Assembly (NCBI GenBank): GCA_035048815.1
Contig: JAUCBN010000046.1
Coordinates: forward strand, 10,828,999-10,892,998
Reading direction: 5' to 3'
Source of the DNA: Abelmoschus esculentus
Taxonomy: Eukaryota; Streptophyta; Magnoliopsida; Malvales; Malvaceae
Length of the DNA stretch: 64,000 bases
Below, piece by piece: positions 1-11,836 of this stretch. Positions within the stretch are counted from its first letter, which is position 1. Each line of letters begins with the position of its first letter. Both the position numbers and the translations under genes were made by a program. Below the pieces are notes generated by a model. The model saw nothing but the letters and a program-made list of their open reading frames with translations. It searched no databases and was not told the origin of the DNA.

Positions 1-62
1 TCAAAAACATATGACAACGTTGCAAATTTTCGCAAGGGAGTACGAGTTTCGACCAGCCTTAC

Positions 63-683
63 CTCTGAAAATCATTGGAGTATGCGCCATAATCCGTTGC
101 ATAAGGACCCTGGTGAGGAACAATTTGCTCTGAGACATACAATAGAATCAGTCAACTGAAAATCAACATTGAAAACTCAATTTCCAATTGTAAATTCCAG
201 GAATTACTATTCTTTGATCCTCCAAAAAGACCAAAATTGAAAACTTAAAGCCACTAACAAAGTTCCCAACTTTGAACCAAAAAGTTGAAAACCTTTTAAC
301 AAAAAGAGCTGAAAATACACAACCCATTTACTAAAAGCAGCAGCTTGTATAGGATATACCATTAGGATATGGTTCCGGTGAGCTGATCAAAGGAGCATGA
401 ATAGACGGCGGATAGTGAGTAGAAAAAGAAGTGGCCGATCGAATCTCTTCGATGCTAACATCCACACCGGCCAACGAAGCCGTCGGAATCACCGACCCTG
501 TTCTGCCCAGGTACTGGTACGTGCTCAGCCTCTCGTTCTCATCAATTCCACTTCTTTTTTCTTCAAAACCCCAAAATTAAAGCAGGATGACACGTTTACG
601 ACCATAATTGAAACTATCTAAAATTATTGGCAAAAAACAAGTAACTTGATAAATTGGGTACCTGAGAGAAGAGGCTGTTCCAT
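63..683 (-). CDS. SSUH2-like protein, 5' part of gene (three exons, continues beyond left edge)
   Basis: Three exons splice into one open frame of about 97 residues. Exon 1 is 662-683 (ATG at 681-683), exon 2 is 360-560, exon 3 is 63-129. All junctions are GT-AG and phases agree (1, 1, then 2 into the next exon). The product starts MEQPLLSEKRSG, followed by YLGRTGSVIPTASLAG, VSIEEIRSA, a YPPSIHAPLISSPEP stretch and YATDYGAYSNDFQR. This order resembles the N-terminus of plant SSUH2-homologue proteins (DnaJ-type Cys-rich superfamily); the Cys-rich body would lie beyond position 1. Molecular function is not well established. Introns are 101 and 230 bases. The 561-661 intron and the acceptor at 561-562 were chosen because only they keep the frame. 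Gene model is firm; the family name is less so, because only the variable N-terminus is visible. Confidence 0.72.
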
Positions 684-2189
684 GTTTGTTTGTTTTTTCT
701 TGAAATTGCAAAGCTGGAATGGCGTGGATTAAGTGGAAGAATTGCAGATAAATGATACGAATTTCCTTAGCAAGTAAGGAAGCAGATCATTGAACTAAGT
801 CGTCCAAATCTGTATTCGAGAGATTTGTTTTTTGTGATATTAAATTGGATTGGGTCCGAAAGCAGTGAATGTATAAGGTAAGCATTTGAGTATGCCTAAT
901 AATGAGGCCCAAATTTGCGAAAACAATATACATGCCCATGAGGTTGCTTCTTTTTTTAAATGTGAGATTATCTTTAAAGAATATGATTATCAAAATATAA
1001 CATTATTAAATATATTATCAAAAATATTATATTATTTAATTTAATTTATTTAATAAAAATATAAAATTATAGTATCTGGTCAAAAAAATGTAAGATTAAT
1101 TGAAGTAATATTTATCAATTTGTCCTTATAATATTCTTATAATATTTTTTTAACGAGTTAAATTTTTAATTATTAAATTAAAAATATTTATATAAAAAAT
1201 TATATAACCATTTTCTTTACATTATCTAAATTTAAAAAATATATTAATTTATTAAATATATTTTTTAAAAATATATTTATAAACCTTTAATCCCTTTTAA
1301 TTTTTTCTTTAGAATAAAATATTAAAGGTTTAAATTTTTAATTTTTTTATTATATTTGACCCTTTATCGAAGTGATCAAAGTAAATAATAAAAAAATAAT
1401 AAAAATGATAAAAATAAATTAATTTACTAAATTTTTAAGATAAATAATATAAATACTATATTAATAAAAATATATTATTAAATATTATAATATTATTTAA
1501 ATATATAACATCATTTATATATTAAAATAATATTAAATAAAAATATTTAAAAAATTTATACATAAATAATTAACCACTTAATTAAAAATACAATAAAGGA
1601 TTAATATAACATGATTCATTATTAAAAGAATAAATTTATTTATAAAAAAAATTGTTTAATACCTAACTAAATGAGGGGAATATCATTTCCACCATTTGAG
1701 AGGAAAAAGAGCTATCATTAAAAAAAAGAATAATACCTTTCATTGAGATTACTCTTAAACTAAACATAAAAATATAAGTACGAAAAAGATTATTACCTTT
1801 GATAATCATATTTTTCATGAATCAAATACACCTTTAATATTTTGAAAACATACTATCAAATAATTGTTTAAATTATATATTTTGTATAATTATTTAAAAT
1901 ATTTTTAATTTAAATATATATTTAATATTTTATTTTATAATTTTTATAAAAAATTATTAACGATCGTAAGAATCCTCATTCAGTCATGACATGTAATTTA
2001 TCTACTAATTTTAATTTAAAGGAAAACAAATAAGTAAATTTCCCACGTGAAAAGCATGGGGGAAATCCATGTTAAAAACAGTCCAGCAAAAGTTTTAAAA
2101 TTCCTATCATGTAAAGTAATTAAAGGAAAACACGGTTTCTTTATTGCTCACCTGAAAAAAATTTGCGAATTTTTTTATCCTACTATTCG
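684..2189. other. AT-rich intergenic sequence
   Basis: The first ~100 bases upstream of the SSUH2-like ATG would hold its 5' leader and core promoter. From about 960 the sequence is very AT-rich with runs of A and T and no open frame, splice pattern or repeat boundary that I can support. Confidence 0.5.
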
Positions 2190-2350
2190 TAGTTCTGTTT
2201 ATTAAAATTTAATTATTTAATTTTTTATATTATTTTTTAAAGATAAATCTTCATTTTTATGTTATGTAAATAGAGAATGTGTAATTATAAAAAATAATTA
2301 TAAATAAATTAATAACATGAAAAAATAATTAAATTTTAATAGACTAGATT
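2190..2350. mobile_element. Candidate MITE with ~30-bp imperfect TIRs
   Basis: The left arm near 2195-2230 (TTTATTAAAATTTAATTATT) is the inverse of the right arm near 2315-2345 (AATAATTAAATTTTAATAGA). The spacer is short and non-coding. No clear target duplication was found, and AT-richness raises the chance of a fortuitous match. Confidence 0.35.
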
Positions 2351-2445
2351 ATAATTAACGTGGTGAAAAAGATCCATAGAATAATTTCTTCACCACATGG
2401 GTTAGTAAGAATTCTATGACTTTTGGCTTTACACCATATGGAGAG

Positions 2446-2676
2446 AAATTATATTATGGGTCATTCTTATCACGTCATTTATGAGATCAATTAACCAAAA
2501 ATATCCATTTAATTATTTTTTTCACCTTATCATTTTTACTAAATAAATCATTAATAAATATATATCTATTAGTTAATCTCATAAAAATATAAGATTATGA
2601 AATTAAATATATATTTTTATTAATTAATCTCATAAATGTAATGAAAATAATCTATAATATAATTTTTTCTTCGGAT
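2446..2676. mobile_element. MITE with ~55-bp imperfect terminal inverted repeats
   Basis: The left end (GAAATTATATTATGGGTCAT, then a block containing TTTATGAGATCAATTAA) is matched in inverse orientation by the right end at about 2620-2676 (inverse reads AAATTATATTATAGATTATT, then TTTATGAGATTAATTAA). The interior is non-coding AT-rich DNA. A related inverted structure lies at 2805-3010, so this looks like a small family cluster. Exact ends and target duplication are unresolved. Confidence 0.5.
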
Positions 2677-2804
2677 CAGTTGGGAGATTGCGGAATTAAT
2701 CTCCAACTAACGTGGAGCATGATGGGGAAATATAAAATTTAGCTCCAATTGACGTGGAGCATGGAGGGAAATTTCAGCCAAGCTTTAAGGAAATCAAACC
2801 CACA

Positions 2805-3010
2805 AAATATTATGATTTTTTTTTATCACGTCATACGTGATTTATGTAATTAAGTTTACTTATCTTTAAGTAATTATCTGATAATTACTCACTCACCTAT
2901 TACAAGTAAGAAAGAGATGATAATTCACCATAAAAATATGAGATAAATAAATCTAATTGATTGACATCACAGATGACACGATGAAAAAGATCATGATATA
3001 ATTTTTCCGC
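2805..3010. mobile_element. Second MITE-like inverted-repeat element, related to the 2446 element
   Basis: The left arm (ATTATGATTTTTTT, then ATCACGTCATACGTGATTTATG) pairs with the inverse of the right arm at about 2950-3005 (ATATCATGATCTTTTTCATCG, then GTGTCATCTGTGATGTCA). Terminal wording resembles the neighbouring 2446 element. Boundaries are approximate. Confidence 0.42.
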
Positions 3011-3084
3011 AACATCCTCATTAACGTGGATAAAGCACAAGGCTTGTTTTGGGAATTGGTGTCACGTGGATAAACTATAAATTT

Positions 3085-3240
3085 ATTATTTTAAAGTGGT
3101 TAAAGGAATGATTGTAGTTCCTAGAGATTACGGGTTCGAACACCAGTGATGCCAATAGAGTGATTGAGCGATCAATGTCAAATAGTAGAGATTATATTCT
3201 AAAACAGATACTACTGTAATCACTATTATCTAATTAAAAA
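3085..3240 (+). mobile_element. Candidate tRNA-derived SINE
   Basis: A box A-like block (AAAGTGGTTAAAGG, ~3094-3107) is followed about 30 bases later by a near-consensus Pol III box B (GGGTTCGAACACC, ~3131-3143), and the unit ends in a short A-rich tail near 3236. That is the layout of a plant tRNA-derived SINE. The sequence does not fold as a complete tRNA, and I could not define a target duplication. Confidence 0.4.
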
Positions 3241-4481
3241 AAGTGAGACTATCAATAAAGATAATAAAAAAAAAAAACAGAAGATTTGCTCTCTAAACTT
3301 AGGGGCTTGCTATTATCATGCACGTGAAAGGCAACTTGATGGATGGATTGAACCGGCGGAAAAGGCCACACTTTAACGTGCTTAAAGCTCGGGCTGAAGC
3401 CATATAAGAGGACCGAGGGGTATTCTCTTTGACATCTTATCAAGACCCCAATTTACTAAAAATACTCGATATATATATGACGAAATTGGTGAGTCCCTTG
3501 GAAAAATTAGAACCGGATGATGATACTCTTACCAAAAGGAAAATGCGAAGGAAACACAAAGAAAAGAGATGTAATCTACAAGTTAACCTTGCACTGGATG
3601 TCCGTTTGCAAACGAAAAACATATTCCGAAATCCTCAATCGAGAACTTGATATAAAGTGAGTGTAGTTCATTGTTGGGATGGACAAGTTTCATCTTTGTT
3701 ATATTGCCTTTCATAGTTTATTGTATTGTTCCATAGATTTGTGTATTGGCTCTCATAGAGCATATAGTGATTATATGTATGTCATTGAAAGGCATTGGTA
3801 AGTTTTCTTGTGTTGTCTTGGATCATTTTGTATTGGTAAGATTATTGTATTTATATAGTTGTTTCTGAGATTTTAGTAACCTTAGGACAAACGTAAAAAA
3901 AATTCTAATAATAAGTATTAGAAAAAAAAAAGTTTTCTAATGCAAAGTATTAAAAAAATTAAATTGAGTATATGCCTACTAACAAATATTGAAAAAAAAT
4001 TACCCCTAATAATAAGTATTGTAAAAAAAATTAAGATTTGAGACTCATAATAACAAATATTAAAAAATAAATTTTAAGAATAAACCTAATACAATTATTA
4101 AAAAAATTAAAATCATACTAACAAGTACTAAAAAATAAATTCATATATTTACAAATAATAATTAAAACGTAATAGCAAATATTAAAATAATAAATTTTAA
4201 TAATAAATATTAAAAATTAAATTAAAATTAAAATTAAAATTAAATATATTTAATGAAAATCATTTATATAATTATAAATCGGGGTTGTGAATAGAGATAA
4301 ATCCTAAATCGTTGTCCTTATTGTCCACTCCAGAGACAGTACTATGCATTTGCAAGAACAAAGCATTGACAAAGTCACTGTATTGATAATAACATTGCAT
4401 TAATAAAAGTATTGAGAAGAACATTGGCAAAGCGTGGACATTGTATTGAAAAAAAAAATTATTGGAGCCAAAGTTCACGTA
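3241..4481. other. Intergenic sequence without a supported gene
   Basis: From 3300 to 3890 the sequence is of mixed composition with a TATA-like stretch near 3401 and a short open frame at 3429-3650 (73 codons, basic, no recognisable domain), which I do not accept as a gene. From 3898 to 4260 it is a degenerate, A-rich quasi-repeat built on AATAATAAGTATTAAAAA. The last ~200 bases are unassigned. Confidence 0.45.
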
Positions 4482-5263
4482 TTGATTGTAACGACCCGGT
4501 TTTTTCAGGTCAACATCGGGCGTTGACTCGAGCCATGGACCATCCAATCGGGTCTCGTTGGAGCTTGTGGGTTCGTGTTGGATCTATGTGGGCCTCGGTT
4601 TTATCTTGTTGGGCCCTATGTGTTGTTGTGGGATTGTTTGTTAGGCTTAGCTTTTGGGTTGGATTGGATAAAGAGATGTTAGTGAAGGGCAAAGGAGTAA
4701 TTTCCTTGCCCATTCACTTATGACCAGCCGCCTTGAGATGAGGGGTAATCTTCCTCATCATCTCTCCAATCCTCTCCTTCTTCTTCTCCTCAACTCAAGA
4801 GAAAGATGAAAACTTGTTGCTTTTGAGAAGGGATCTCATTTTGGTCATCAAGGGAGTTTTGTTCAGCTCGAAGAGATCTATCGATCAAGGTGCTTATCAT
4901 TGGCTTTGGTGGAGAGTGAGCTTAGAGGCTTGAAGAAAAGGGAAAGTGTGAGAGAAGCTTGTGGGAATCTCGAATCCGGATTTGTTGCTTAAGGTCAGTA
5001 CACCTCTGACTCTTACCCTTCATATGTCTCATAAAATATTGTTTGGTTAGATTGTTTAGTTATAGAATGCTTGGATGGGGGTTTGGGGAGCTTAGAGCCC
5101 TAGAAATGGTAATTTTTGTATTAATGTGATTGGTAGCATGAAATTGATGTTAAAATACCCTAAACACTCTTAAAAACAAATAGGAACACTTTAGGATCAA
5201 TTAGAAGTAGTTTGAGAATGATCCTTAGAAAATATATCAAGTGAAACCTGCAAGTTCGTGCAA

Positions 5264-5545
5264 GGGGTATCGATACCGGTGGCCCGAGTATCGATACCCC
5301 TGAGACAAAATAGGTTAGAGAAGAGGGGGTATCGATACAGGTATCGATACCAAGCCCTCCAGTGGCATAATGGCATCGATACCGATATCGAATCCAATCA
5401 TCCCCCTTTTTCGTTGACTTTGAAAATGATCAAAGGGTATCGAACTGGTATCGATACCCGTGGTTCGATGCCTTCTTTGGGTGGGTATCGAAGCAGGGTG
5501 GTTCGATACCCTATGTAAGGGTATCGATACCCTTGCAAAAACTCG
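5264..5545. repeat. Cluster of GTATCGATAC-type palindromes
   Basis: Roughly a dozen copies or half-copies of the self-complementary GGTATCGATACC (the first is perfect at 5266-5277) occur here, separated by 10-40 bases of unrelated sequence. Comparable clusters lie at 44900-45225, 48532-48900, 50760-51080 and 58335-58773, all within LTR-like blocks. Confidence 0.7.
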
Positions 5546-5886
5546 ACAAGTTTGGTATTGTTTGAGGTTCGATAAGGGAATTAAGAGTCCTAATGAGTCC
5601 TATAAATGATGAAATGAATTGCTAAAATGAGTTTGATGATATTAAACCCCGAACGGCTAAGTTATGTTAAGTCCTGATATGTTTTGATGAGAAGATCCTA
5701 GGTGGATCATTTGTGTGGTTTGAGTCCTTGTTTGATGGAAATCCGGATATCCAAATTAGTGTTGCAACACAAAGAAGGCCATCCGATGTAACATTCCGAG
5801 TGATGTAGTTGAAGACTATTTCCGAATGTAGGATCCCGATGCTGTGTGGACGCGGGCCTCATTCGATGATACTCGATGTGACATTC

Positions 5887-7209
5887 TGATAAGTGCTCAA
5901 CACACTATCACTTTCTACTCCTTTTATGGGCATTAATCACCGAATATACACCCACTTGGACCAATGCATGTGCTTAATGTGATATATGTAGAAGTTATAC
6001 TCATTTAGATAATATTTACAAAAAAGGCACGTTTTACTGCATTTTCATATCTGTGCAGGAGAACCAGTGCCGCGGCAGCGACAAGGCCGAGGCAGGACCT
6101 GATGCCGAGGCAGCAGCAAAGAGACAAGAAGCAAGACTGTAGGCGATGGAAAGATAAAAATTCAAGGAACGTGTCTGGACTCAAAGCCCATGAATCGAAG
6201 CTGGCTAGCATGAGGAAAAGCCCAAGGAAAGACCACGCGGGAAAACCCCCTTAGCCGAATCAAACTTGGAAATATTTTAATTATGTACTTGACTTGTTCC
6301 CTACTCCAAGTTGTATTCTACTTAGGAAAGGTTTGCCCTAGGTCTAGCTTATATAAAGACCTAGCCACCCAATGTACTTGAGACAGAATACCTAGGGAGA
6401 GAGAGACGATCTTTATACTTGTCTTCTTCTTCTCCATTATGTTCTAAACCTTCTTAGGGATTAGGTGAAGGTTGTCGAGTATATGTGAGAGGAGATTGTA
6501 CTTTGTCTTTGATTCAATGCAATAAAATTATCAAGGTTTGCTTATCCTTTGTTATTCCTTGTTCTCACATTTGAGCTCAGGAGAGGAAAGTGTGAGTCAT
6601 CCATTTATCTAAGCTCGGGAGATTTAGATTCACGAAAGGGATAAGTACGGTGTTTCAATCGCAAAATACTAACTCGGCCTAGGGATAGGTTAAGAGTTTC
6701 AGCGGCTAAAAGAAGTGTGAGATTGGTTGGTGAGTATAATTGGTTCACGCCGGGAGGTATCATCAAGGACTAGTCATCAACAGCACTCTGACTTAGGGAT
6801 AAGCGGAGTCATCCAAGGACACTTTGCCGAACTTTGGTAAAGTTACCCACGAGCAAGGGATTGCCGCGGCGAACAGTATTGTCGCTACCGAGACAGTAAA
6901 CTGCAGTGCTGCCGAGGCAGTGATATACAATTGCATTGAGCAGAGACAAGTCAATCAAATACACAATACAACGCAACTGGATCCTGACCCATCTTTCTCT
7001 ATTATTTCAACTCCTTATTTTTATTTAGTTATTTTAGTTTAGATAAACCAACTCAAATCACTTATGTTTTTACTTTTCTACAGAACAAGAAGGTGAAGGA
7101 AGCATATTAAGTCTACCGGTCCCTGAGGAGACGATAATCCGATAATACTTATCACTTATTACTTTCGATGTGTCCACTTGCACTAAACGCGCACTTTTGA
7201 CACGCGACA
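5887..7209 (+). repeat. 5' LTR of the Athila-like element
   Basis: Begins TGATAAGTGCTCAACACAC and ends GACACGCGACA. A TATA box (TATATAAAG, 6350-6358) inside the LTR should set the start of the genomic transcript. Nearly identical to 12759-14083. Confidence 0.9.
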
Positions 7210-7215
7210 AGTTTT

Positions 7216-7233
7216 TGGCGCCGTTGCCGGGGA
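7216..7233 (+). other. Primer-binding site, tRNA-Asp type
   Basis: TGGCGCCGTTGCCGGGGA lies six bases after the 5' LTR end and is the complement of the 3' end of plant tRNA-Asp, the primer known for Athila-type elements. Confidence 0.88.
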
Positions 7234-7307
7234 CTGACAACTAAATTTTGTTTTCTTTATTTTCTTGTTTATTTTTATTTTTATTGTACTTTTGCTTTTC
7301 GTGGTGT

Positions 7308-9845
7308 ATGACCAGGGCCAATCCAACCAACCCCTTGTACGAGTTAGATCCAGAGATCGAAAGAACAAGGCAACGGTTGAGGAGACAGATCCAAGGAGCC
7401 ATGACAGATCACCCGGCAGGACAAAACTTACCTGCCGGCAATGGAGGACTTCCGCCGCCACCTGGGCCGCGGCAGCGCATTGTCAGAGACTTCCTGGAAG
7501 AGGACTTAAACGGATTAAACCCAGGAGTCATTACACCGGAGATTGAAGCAGCCCATTTTGAACTAAAACCTGTTATGTTCAATATGTTAAATACAATTGG
7601 ACAATTTGGTGGGTATGCAACTGAAGACGCAAGGCAACACCTCAAGTCCTTCATGGAAATTTGCAACTCTTTCAAAATCCAAGGAGTCCATGAAGATGTC
7701 TTGTGATTAAAGCTATTCCCTTATTCAAGGGATAGGGCGAAAGCTTGGTTGAATAGCATTCCAGCAGGATCTATTGGATCTTGGAGTGAACTCTGCCGAG
7801 ATTTCATTACTCGTTTTAATCCAACTAATTTATATGATAGAATTCGTAATGAAATCACTTCTTTTCGACAGGCAGATGACGAACCAATGTACAAGGCATG
7901 GGAGCGCTACAGAGATTTACTACACAAGTGCCCTTTGCATGGATTCCCCCTATGGACACATGTGACAATGTTTTACAATGCCACGAATGCCCCGACAAGG
8001 ATGATGTTAGATGCCTCGGCAAACGGAACACTCCTTGATAAAGCACCTGAGGAAGCTCTTGAAGTATTGAATAAACTCGCAAAGAATGACTTTCAGTTTC
8101 CTACATCTAGGCGAGGAGTAAGACGCCAAGCCACGGTAAATGAATTAGACACATCGAGTTCAGTGGCAGCACAATTGGCCTCTCTTACCAAGATGGTGCA
8201 AAACCTACAGTTACAACAAAATACCCGTAAGGTTAAGGTAATTGATTCATACTGTGACTTATGTGGAGGTAACCACAGTTCCTCTGATTGCATGAATCAA
8301 GAAACCTGTATGTATGTTGGGAACTACAACCGCAACAATATGATGTCCAACACATACAACCCCTCATGGAAGAGGCATCCAAACCTATCATGGAGCAACC
8401 CTAACAATGCCTTAAACCCAATCAACCAACCTTCAGGATTTCAGCAACTGATGCCGCTGCAGCAAGCCCAGCAGTCAATGCCGCCGCAGCAGATGCAGCA
8501 GCAACCGGTAAGTTCATTGGAGAATACACTAAAGGCCTTCATGATGAAAACTGACTCATACATGGCAGAGAATAGTAATTTCATCGAGAGGACAAATGCC
8601 TTCATGAATAGAACTGAGATGAGGTTGCAAAATCAAGAAGCGGCCATTAAAACGCTGGAAACTCAGGTTGGGCAGTTTGCTCAAAGCATAAACACTAGAC
8701 GACAAGGAGGACTACCTAGCAATACTAAAGTTGCTAAGGTAATGGGCCATGAACAGTGCAAAGCAATCACTACTAGGAGTGGTCTACAGCTGAAGGAAAA
8801 GATCCCAGAGAGCCAAATCCAATCAGCAGATCGGGCAAGAGAAGAGGCTGAGCAAACTAAAGTTGATAACACTGCCCCGGCAGAAAGCACTGCAGCTCCT
8901 GAGCAGCCTGCCGAGGCAGCAACAACTCCAGTGGTGCCAGGTATCAAATTTCAAACTAATAAAACCCTGGATGAGATAAGACCACCAACATCTTTCCCAC
9001 AAAGGTTGAAAAAGCAGAAACAGGACCAGTAATTCAAGAAGTTCCTCGACATCTTGAAGCAAGTCCACATCAACATACCGTTCATTGAAGCTATTGAACA
9101 AATGCCTAACTATGCCAAGTTCCTAAAGGACATGGTGTCAAAGAGGAAATGAATAGGTGAGTTTGAGACAGTGGCTGCTACCGAGGGATGCATGGCAATG
9201 CTGCATAACCGCATGCCACCAAAGTTAAAAGATCCTGGTTGCTTTATCATACCTTGTGCGATAGGTAAGAATTATGAAGGTAAGGCCCTATGCGACCTTG
9301 GAGCAAGCATAAATCTCATGCCCAAATCAGTCTTTCAAAAGCTTGGAACTGGAAGGGCAAAACCTACAACAGTTATGCTCCAACTAGCGGATCGATCCTA
9401 TGTGCAACCTGAAGGCAAAATCGAGGACATACTAGTAAGAGTAGATAAGTTTATTTTTCCAGCTGACTTTCTTGTCCTTGATTGTGAAGCAGATGACAAT
9501 GCACCGATCATCATTGGGAGACCTTTCCTTGCAACTGGACGCACCCTAATTGACGTGGAAAAAGGAGAGTTGACAATGCGGGTCAATGACCAACAAGTCA
9601 AACTCAACGCCTTCCACAACTTAAAAAAATATGATGATCCAGAGGAGTGCAAGGCCATCCACACAGTAGACACTAAAATATCCTGCCTGGGCAGTCTTCT
9701 CGGCAGGATATTTGGCAAAAAGATAAAGCCCAATGTGGATAAACATACAGCAAAACAGAGTGGCCCACAACCGATTCAAAATTGGGGCAAAAGGGAGAGA
9801 ATAATTTTGGGAGATGCACTTGCATGCTCTCCACCAGTAACATGA
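7308..9845 (+). pseudogene. gag-pro: gag-protease frame of the Athila-like element (three in-frame stops)
   Basis: One reading frame of 845 codons from the ATG at 7308 to the stop at 9843, broken in frame by TGA at 7704, TAA at 9030 and TGA at 9150. The N-terminal third is the retrotransposon gag capsid region (W-S-E-L-C-R-D-F-I-T-R-F near 7783-7820). A zinc knuckle of form CX2CX3HX4C follows at about 8249-8290 (CDLCGGNHSSSDC), then a Gln/Pro/Met-rich linker (8430-8510). The C-terminal ~220 codons are an aspartic protease with CDLGASINLMP (9291-9323) and the second strand motif IIIGRPFL (9510-9533). Normal products are the particle coat and the processing protease. The frame ends directly after the protease, where an autonomous relative would continue into reverse transcriptase. 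Confidence 0.88.
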
Positions 9846-10156
9846 TCTCCTCCCTTTTATTTATTAATATATTAGGATTAGTTAGTTTATTTTTATTTTC
9901 TCGAATTTATTTTCGCATTAAGTATTTTTCTTTTGTTTGTTTTATTTAGGAATAATAAGCAAGAATAAAGGAGAAATAGTTCACAACAGGAATTCTGCCG
10001 AGGTAATAAAACAGTGTCAGGGCCGCAGCAGTCCCAACGGGCAGAACAGTGTAACGGCTAGTCTGTCGAGATTCCTGCCGCGGCAGAAAAGGAAACGACA
10101 GAAAAGGAAACGGTTAAAAAACGGCTAGTGCCTTCAACGGTCACAAGGTCGAGGCC

Positions 10157-10164
10157 TATATAAG
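10157..10164 (+). promoter_or_regulatory. Internal TATA-like box upstream of the second frame
   Basis: TATATAAG lies about 140 bases before the ATG at 10303, within the ~460-base gap that separates gag-pro from the second frame. A C/T-rich leader follows. Placement suggests a separate transcript for the second frame, but this is inference. Confidence 0.4.
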
Positions 10165-10302
10165 AAACTCCTTCCTCTTGAACTATTCACTCTTGCTTTC
10201 TTGTTTTCTTTAGTATTCATAACAATCTCTCTTACATTACTCTCTGCTTACTCATAATCTCCGTCAAACAAAAACTCCAAGAAATCACATCTCTCAATCT
10301 TG

Positions 10303-11836
10303 ATGGCAACATACAAGTGATTCGCCCCCGCCAACGTTGAAGATCGTTTAAACTGATCCTTCATCGCTCGACAACTGTGGGAAGAGCAAGGGTTCCAGCA
10401 TGCGGACGATGAAAATTACGGCATAGAGCACTACCTCTTCGACAGAATTAAGTACCAAAATTGGGAAATTTTCTGTCTCCAACCTGCCCAGGCGAATGCT
10501 ACGATCGTGCGGGAGTTCTATGTGCACGGGCCCAGCAAAGACTCCCTCTTTGTTCATTGTCGCGGCAGGCCAGTCCAGCTCGATGCTGAGATAATCAACA
10601 ATTTCTATGGCCTCACTCCTAACAGTGACATCCACGCCGAATTCATGGAAGACGTCACTGTTGAGGACTACGAGCTCATCAAAGATGATATTTGTTACGC
10701 GAACACCCCATGGGAAACCGATACCCATCGAGGATCCGTAACGAGACAAAGCCTAAAGCCCGAGGCCAAGATGTGGAACACCTTTGTCAAGCGACGACTC
10801 ATCCCCACATCACACAACAGCATGGTGGATCGCAAAAGATTGGTGCTTATCCAATCCATCATCAACAAGAGGACCATCAACGTTGGCGAGATCATTCTTC
10901 GGGAAATTCACGAGTGCGGTAAGAAAGATAGGGGACCATTGTATTTCCCTTGTTTGATCACGGGTTTATGTGTTGCCGCAGGTGTGCCCATGAAGAGACG
11001 GACGAATACACGCCCCCACAACGAGGATGGACCAGGGACTTCTGCCACAAAGTCATGCAAATCACGCAAGCAGAGCCTGTCCAAGCAACGCCGCAGCAGT
11101 TCACCGCCGATACTGCTGCCGGGGCCTAGTACACGACAGACATGTTTGGTACTGCCCACACATCTACCGCAGCAGACCCGTACCAGGAGATCTTGCAATG
11201 GATGGAAGCAATGGATCTCCGACAACAAAGGTACATGGAGTACCAAAGGGATTTCAATGGCACCTTATCCAGATGATGTTGCACGCCTTCCCGGACCAAG
11301 GAGCACAATTTTCGGAGTTTCCCAACAACATGTTCGTCACAGCCGCCCCTTACACCGAGACTACACCAGCCCAAGGAGGACCAAGATCGTTCTTCCATGT
11401 AGCCCCTCAGCCCCATTACCAGGCTGTCGGCCCATCCAGGGCAGCGGATTCTGCCGCGGCCTCGTCTGCCAGTAGAAGGCCATCCAAGCGGAGAGCCGTT
11501 TTCAGCACTCCACCCCGATCACCAATTATCATGGGCAGTCTATCAGCCGAGATAGATGCCTACGTGCATCAAAACTCCATTGCCGCCGGCCCAAACACCC
11601 ATCACACCGGAGGAGCAACAACAATGGGAGGAGGAACAGACGTAATACTAACCGAAGAGATGGCTGATGTAGAAGAAGGAGAAGAGGTAGAGGCCCTAAT
11701 GCAACGGACACCGCCCACACGAGTCCAACCGCCCCGGCACGCAAAAGCGCAACCATCGCCTTCACCAAGGACAAAGCATTCGGTAGCAAGGCCGAGGAGG
11801 AAAATTGTTACAAGCAGCTCTTCAGAGTCGCTTTAA
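10303..11836 (+). pseudogene. Athila-type second ORF ('putative plant transposon protein' family), broken
   Basis: From the ATG at 10303 the frame carries TGA codons as codons 6 and 22, then runs open through IARQLWEEQG, YGIEHYLF, VREFYVHG and LITGLCVAAGVP, a pattern I associate with the plant 'putative transposon protein' domain (Transposase_32) common in Athila/gypsy elements. After about 10990 the original reading moves to other frames, with the last stretch (Pro/Ala/Ser-rich, then acidic, then basic) open to the stop at 11834-11836. Function is unknown; an envelope-like or replication-related role has been suggested for ORFs in this position. It lies in the slot between protease and 3' UTR where pol is missing. 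Confidence 0.75.

Noticed and set aside
3120..3160. Possible tRNA gene (GGTTCGAAC T-arm motif)
   Set aside because: No acceptor stem or anticodon arm in the right spacing; better explained as the head of a tRNA-derived SINE.
3429..3650. 73-codon basic open frame after a TATA-like sequence
   Set aside because: No recognisable domain; overlaps an equally long open frame on the other strand; no splice partners.
4412..4723. Plus-strand frame of 103 codons crossing the start of the 4487 LTR
   Set aside because: It spans the target duplication and the LTR boundary, so it cannot be an ancestral gene; no domain.
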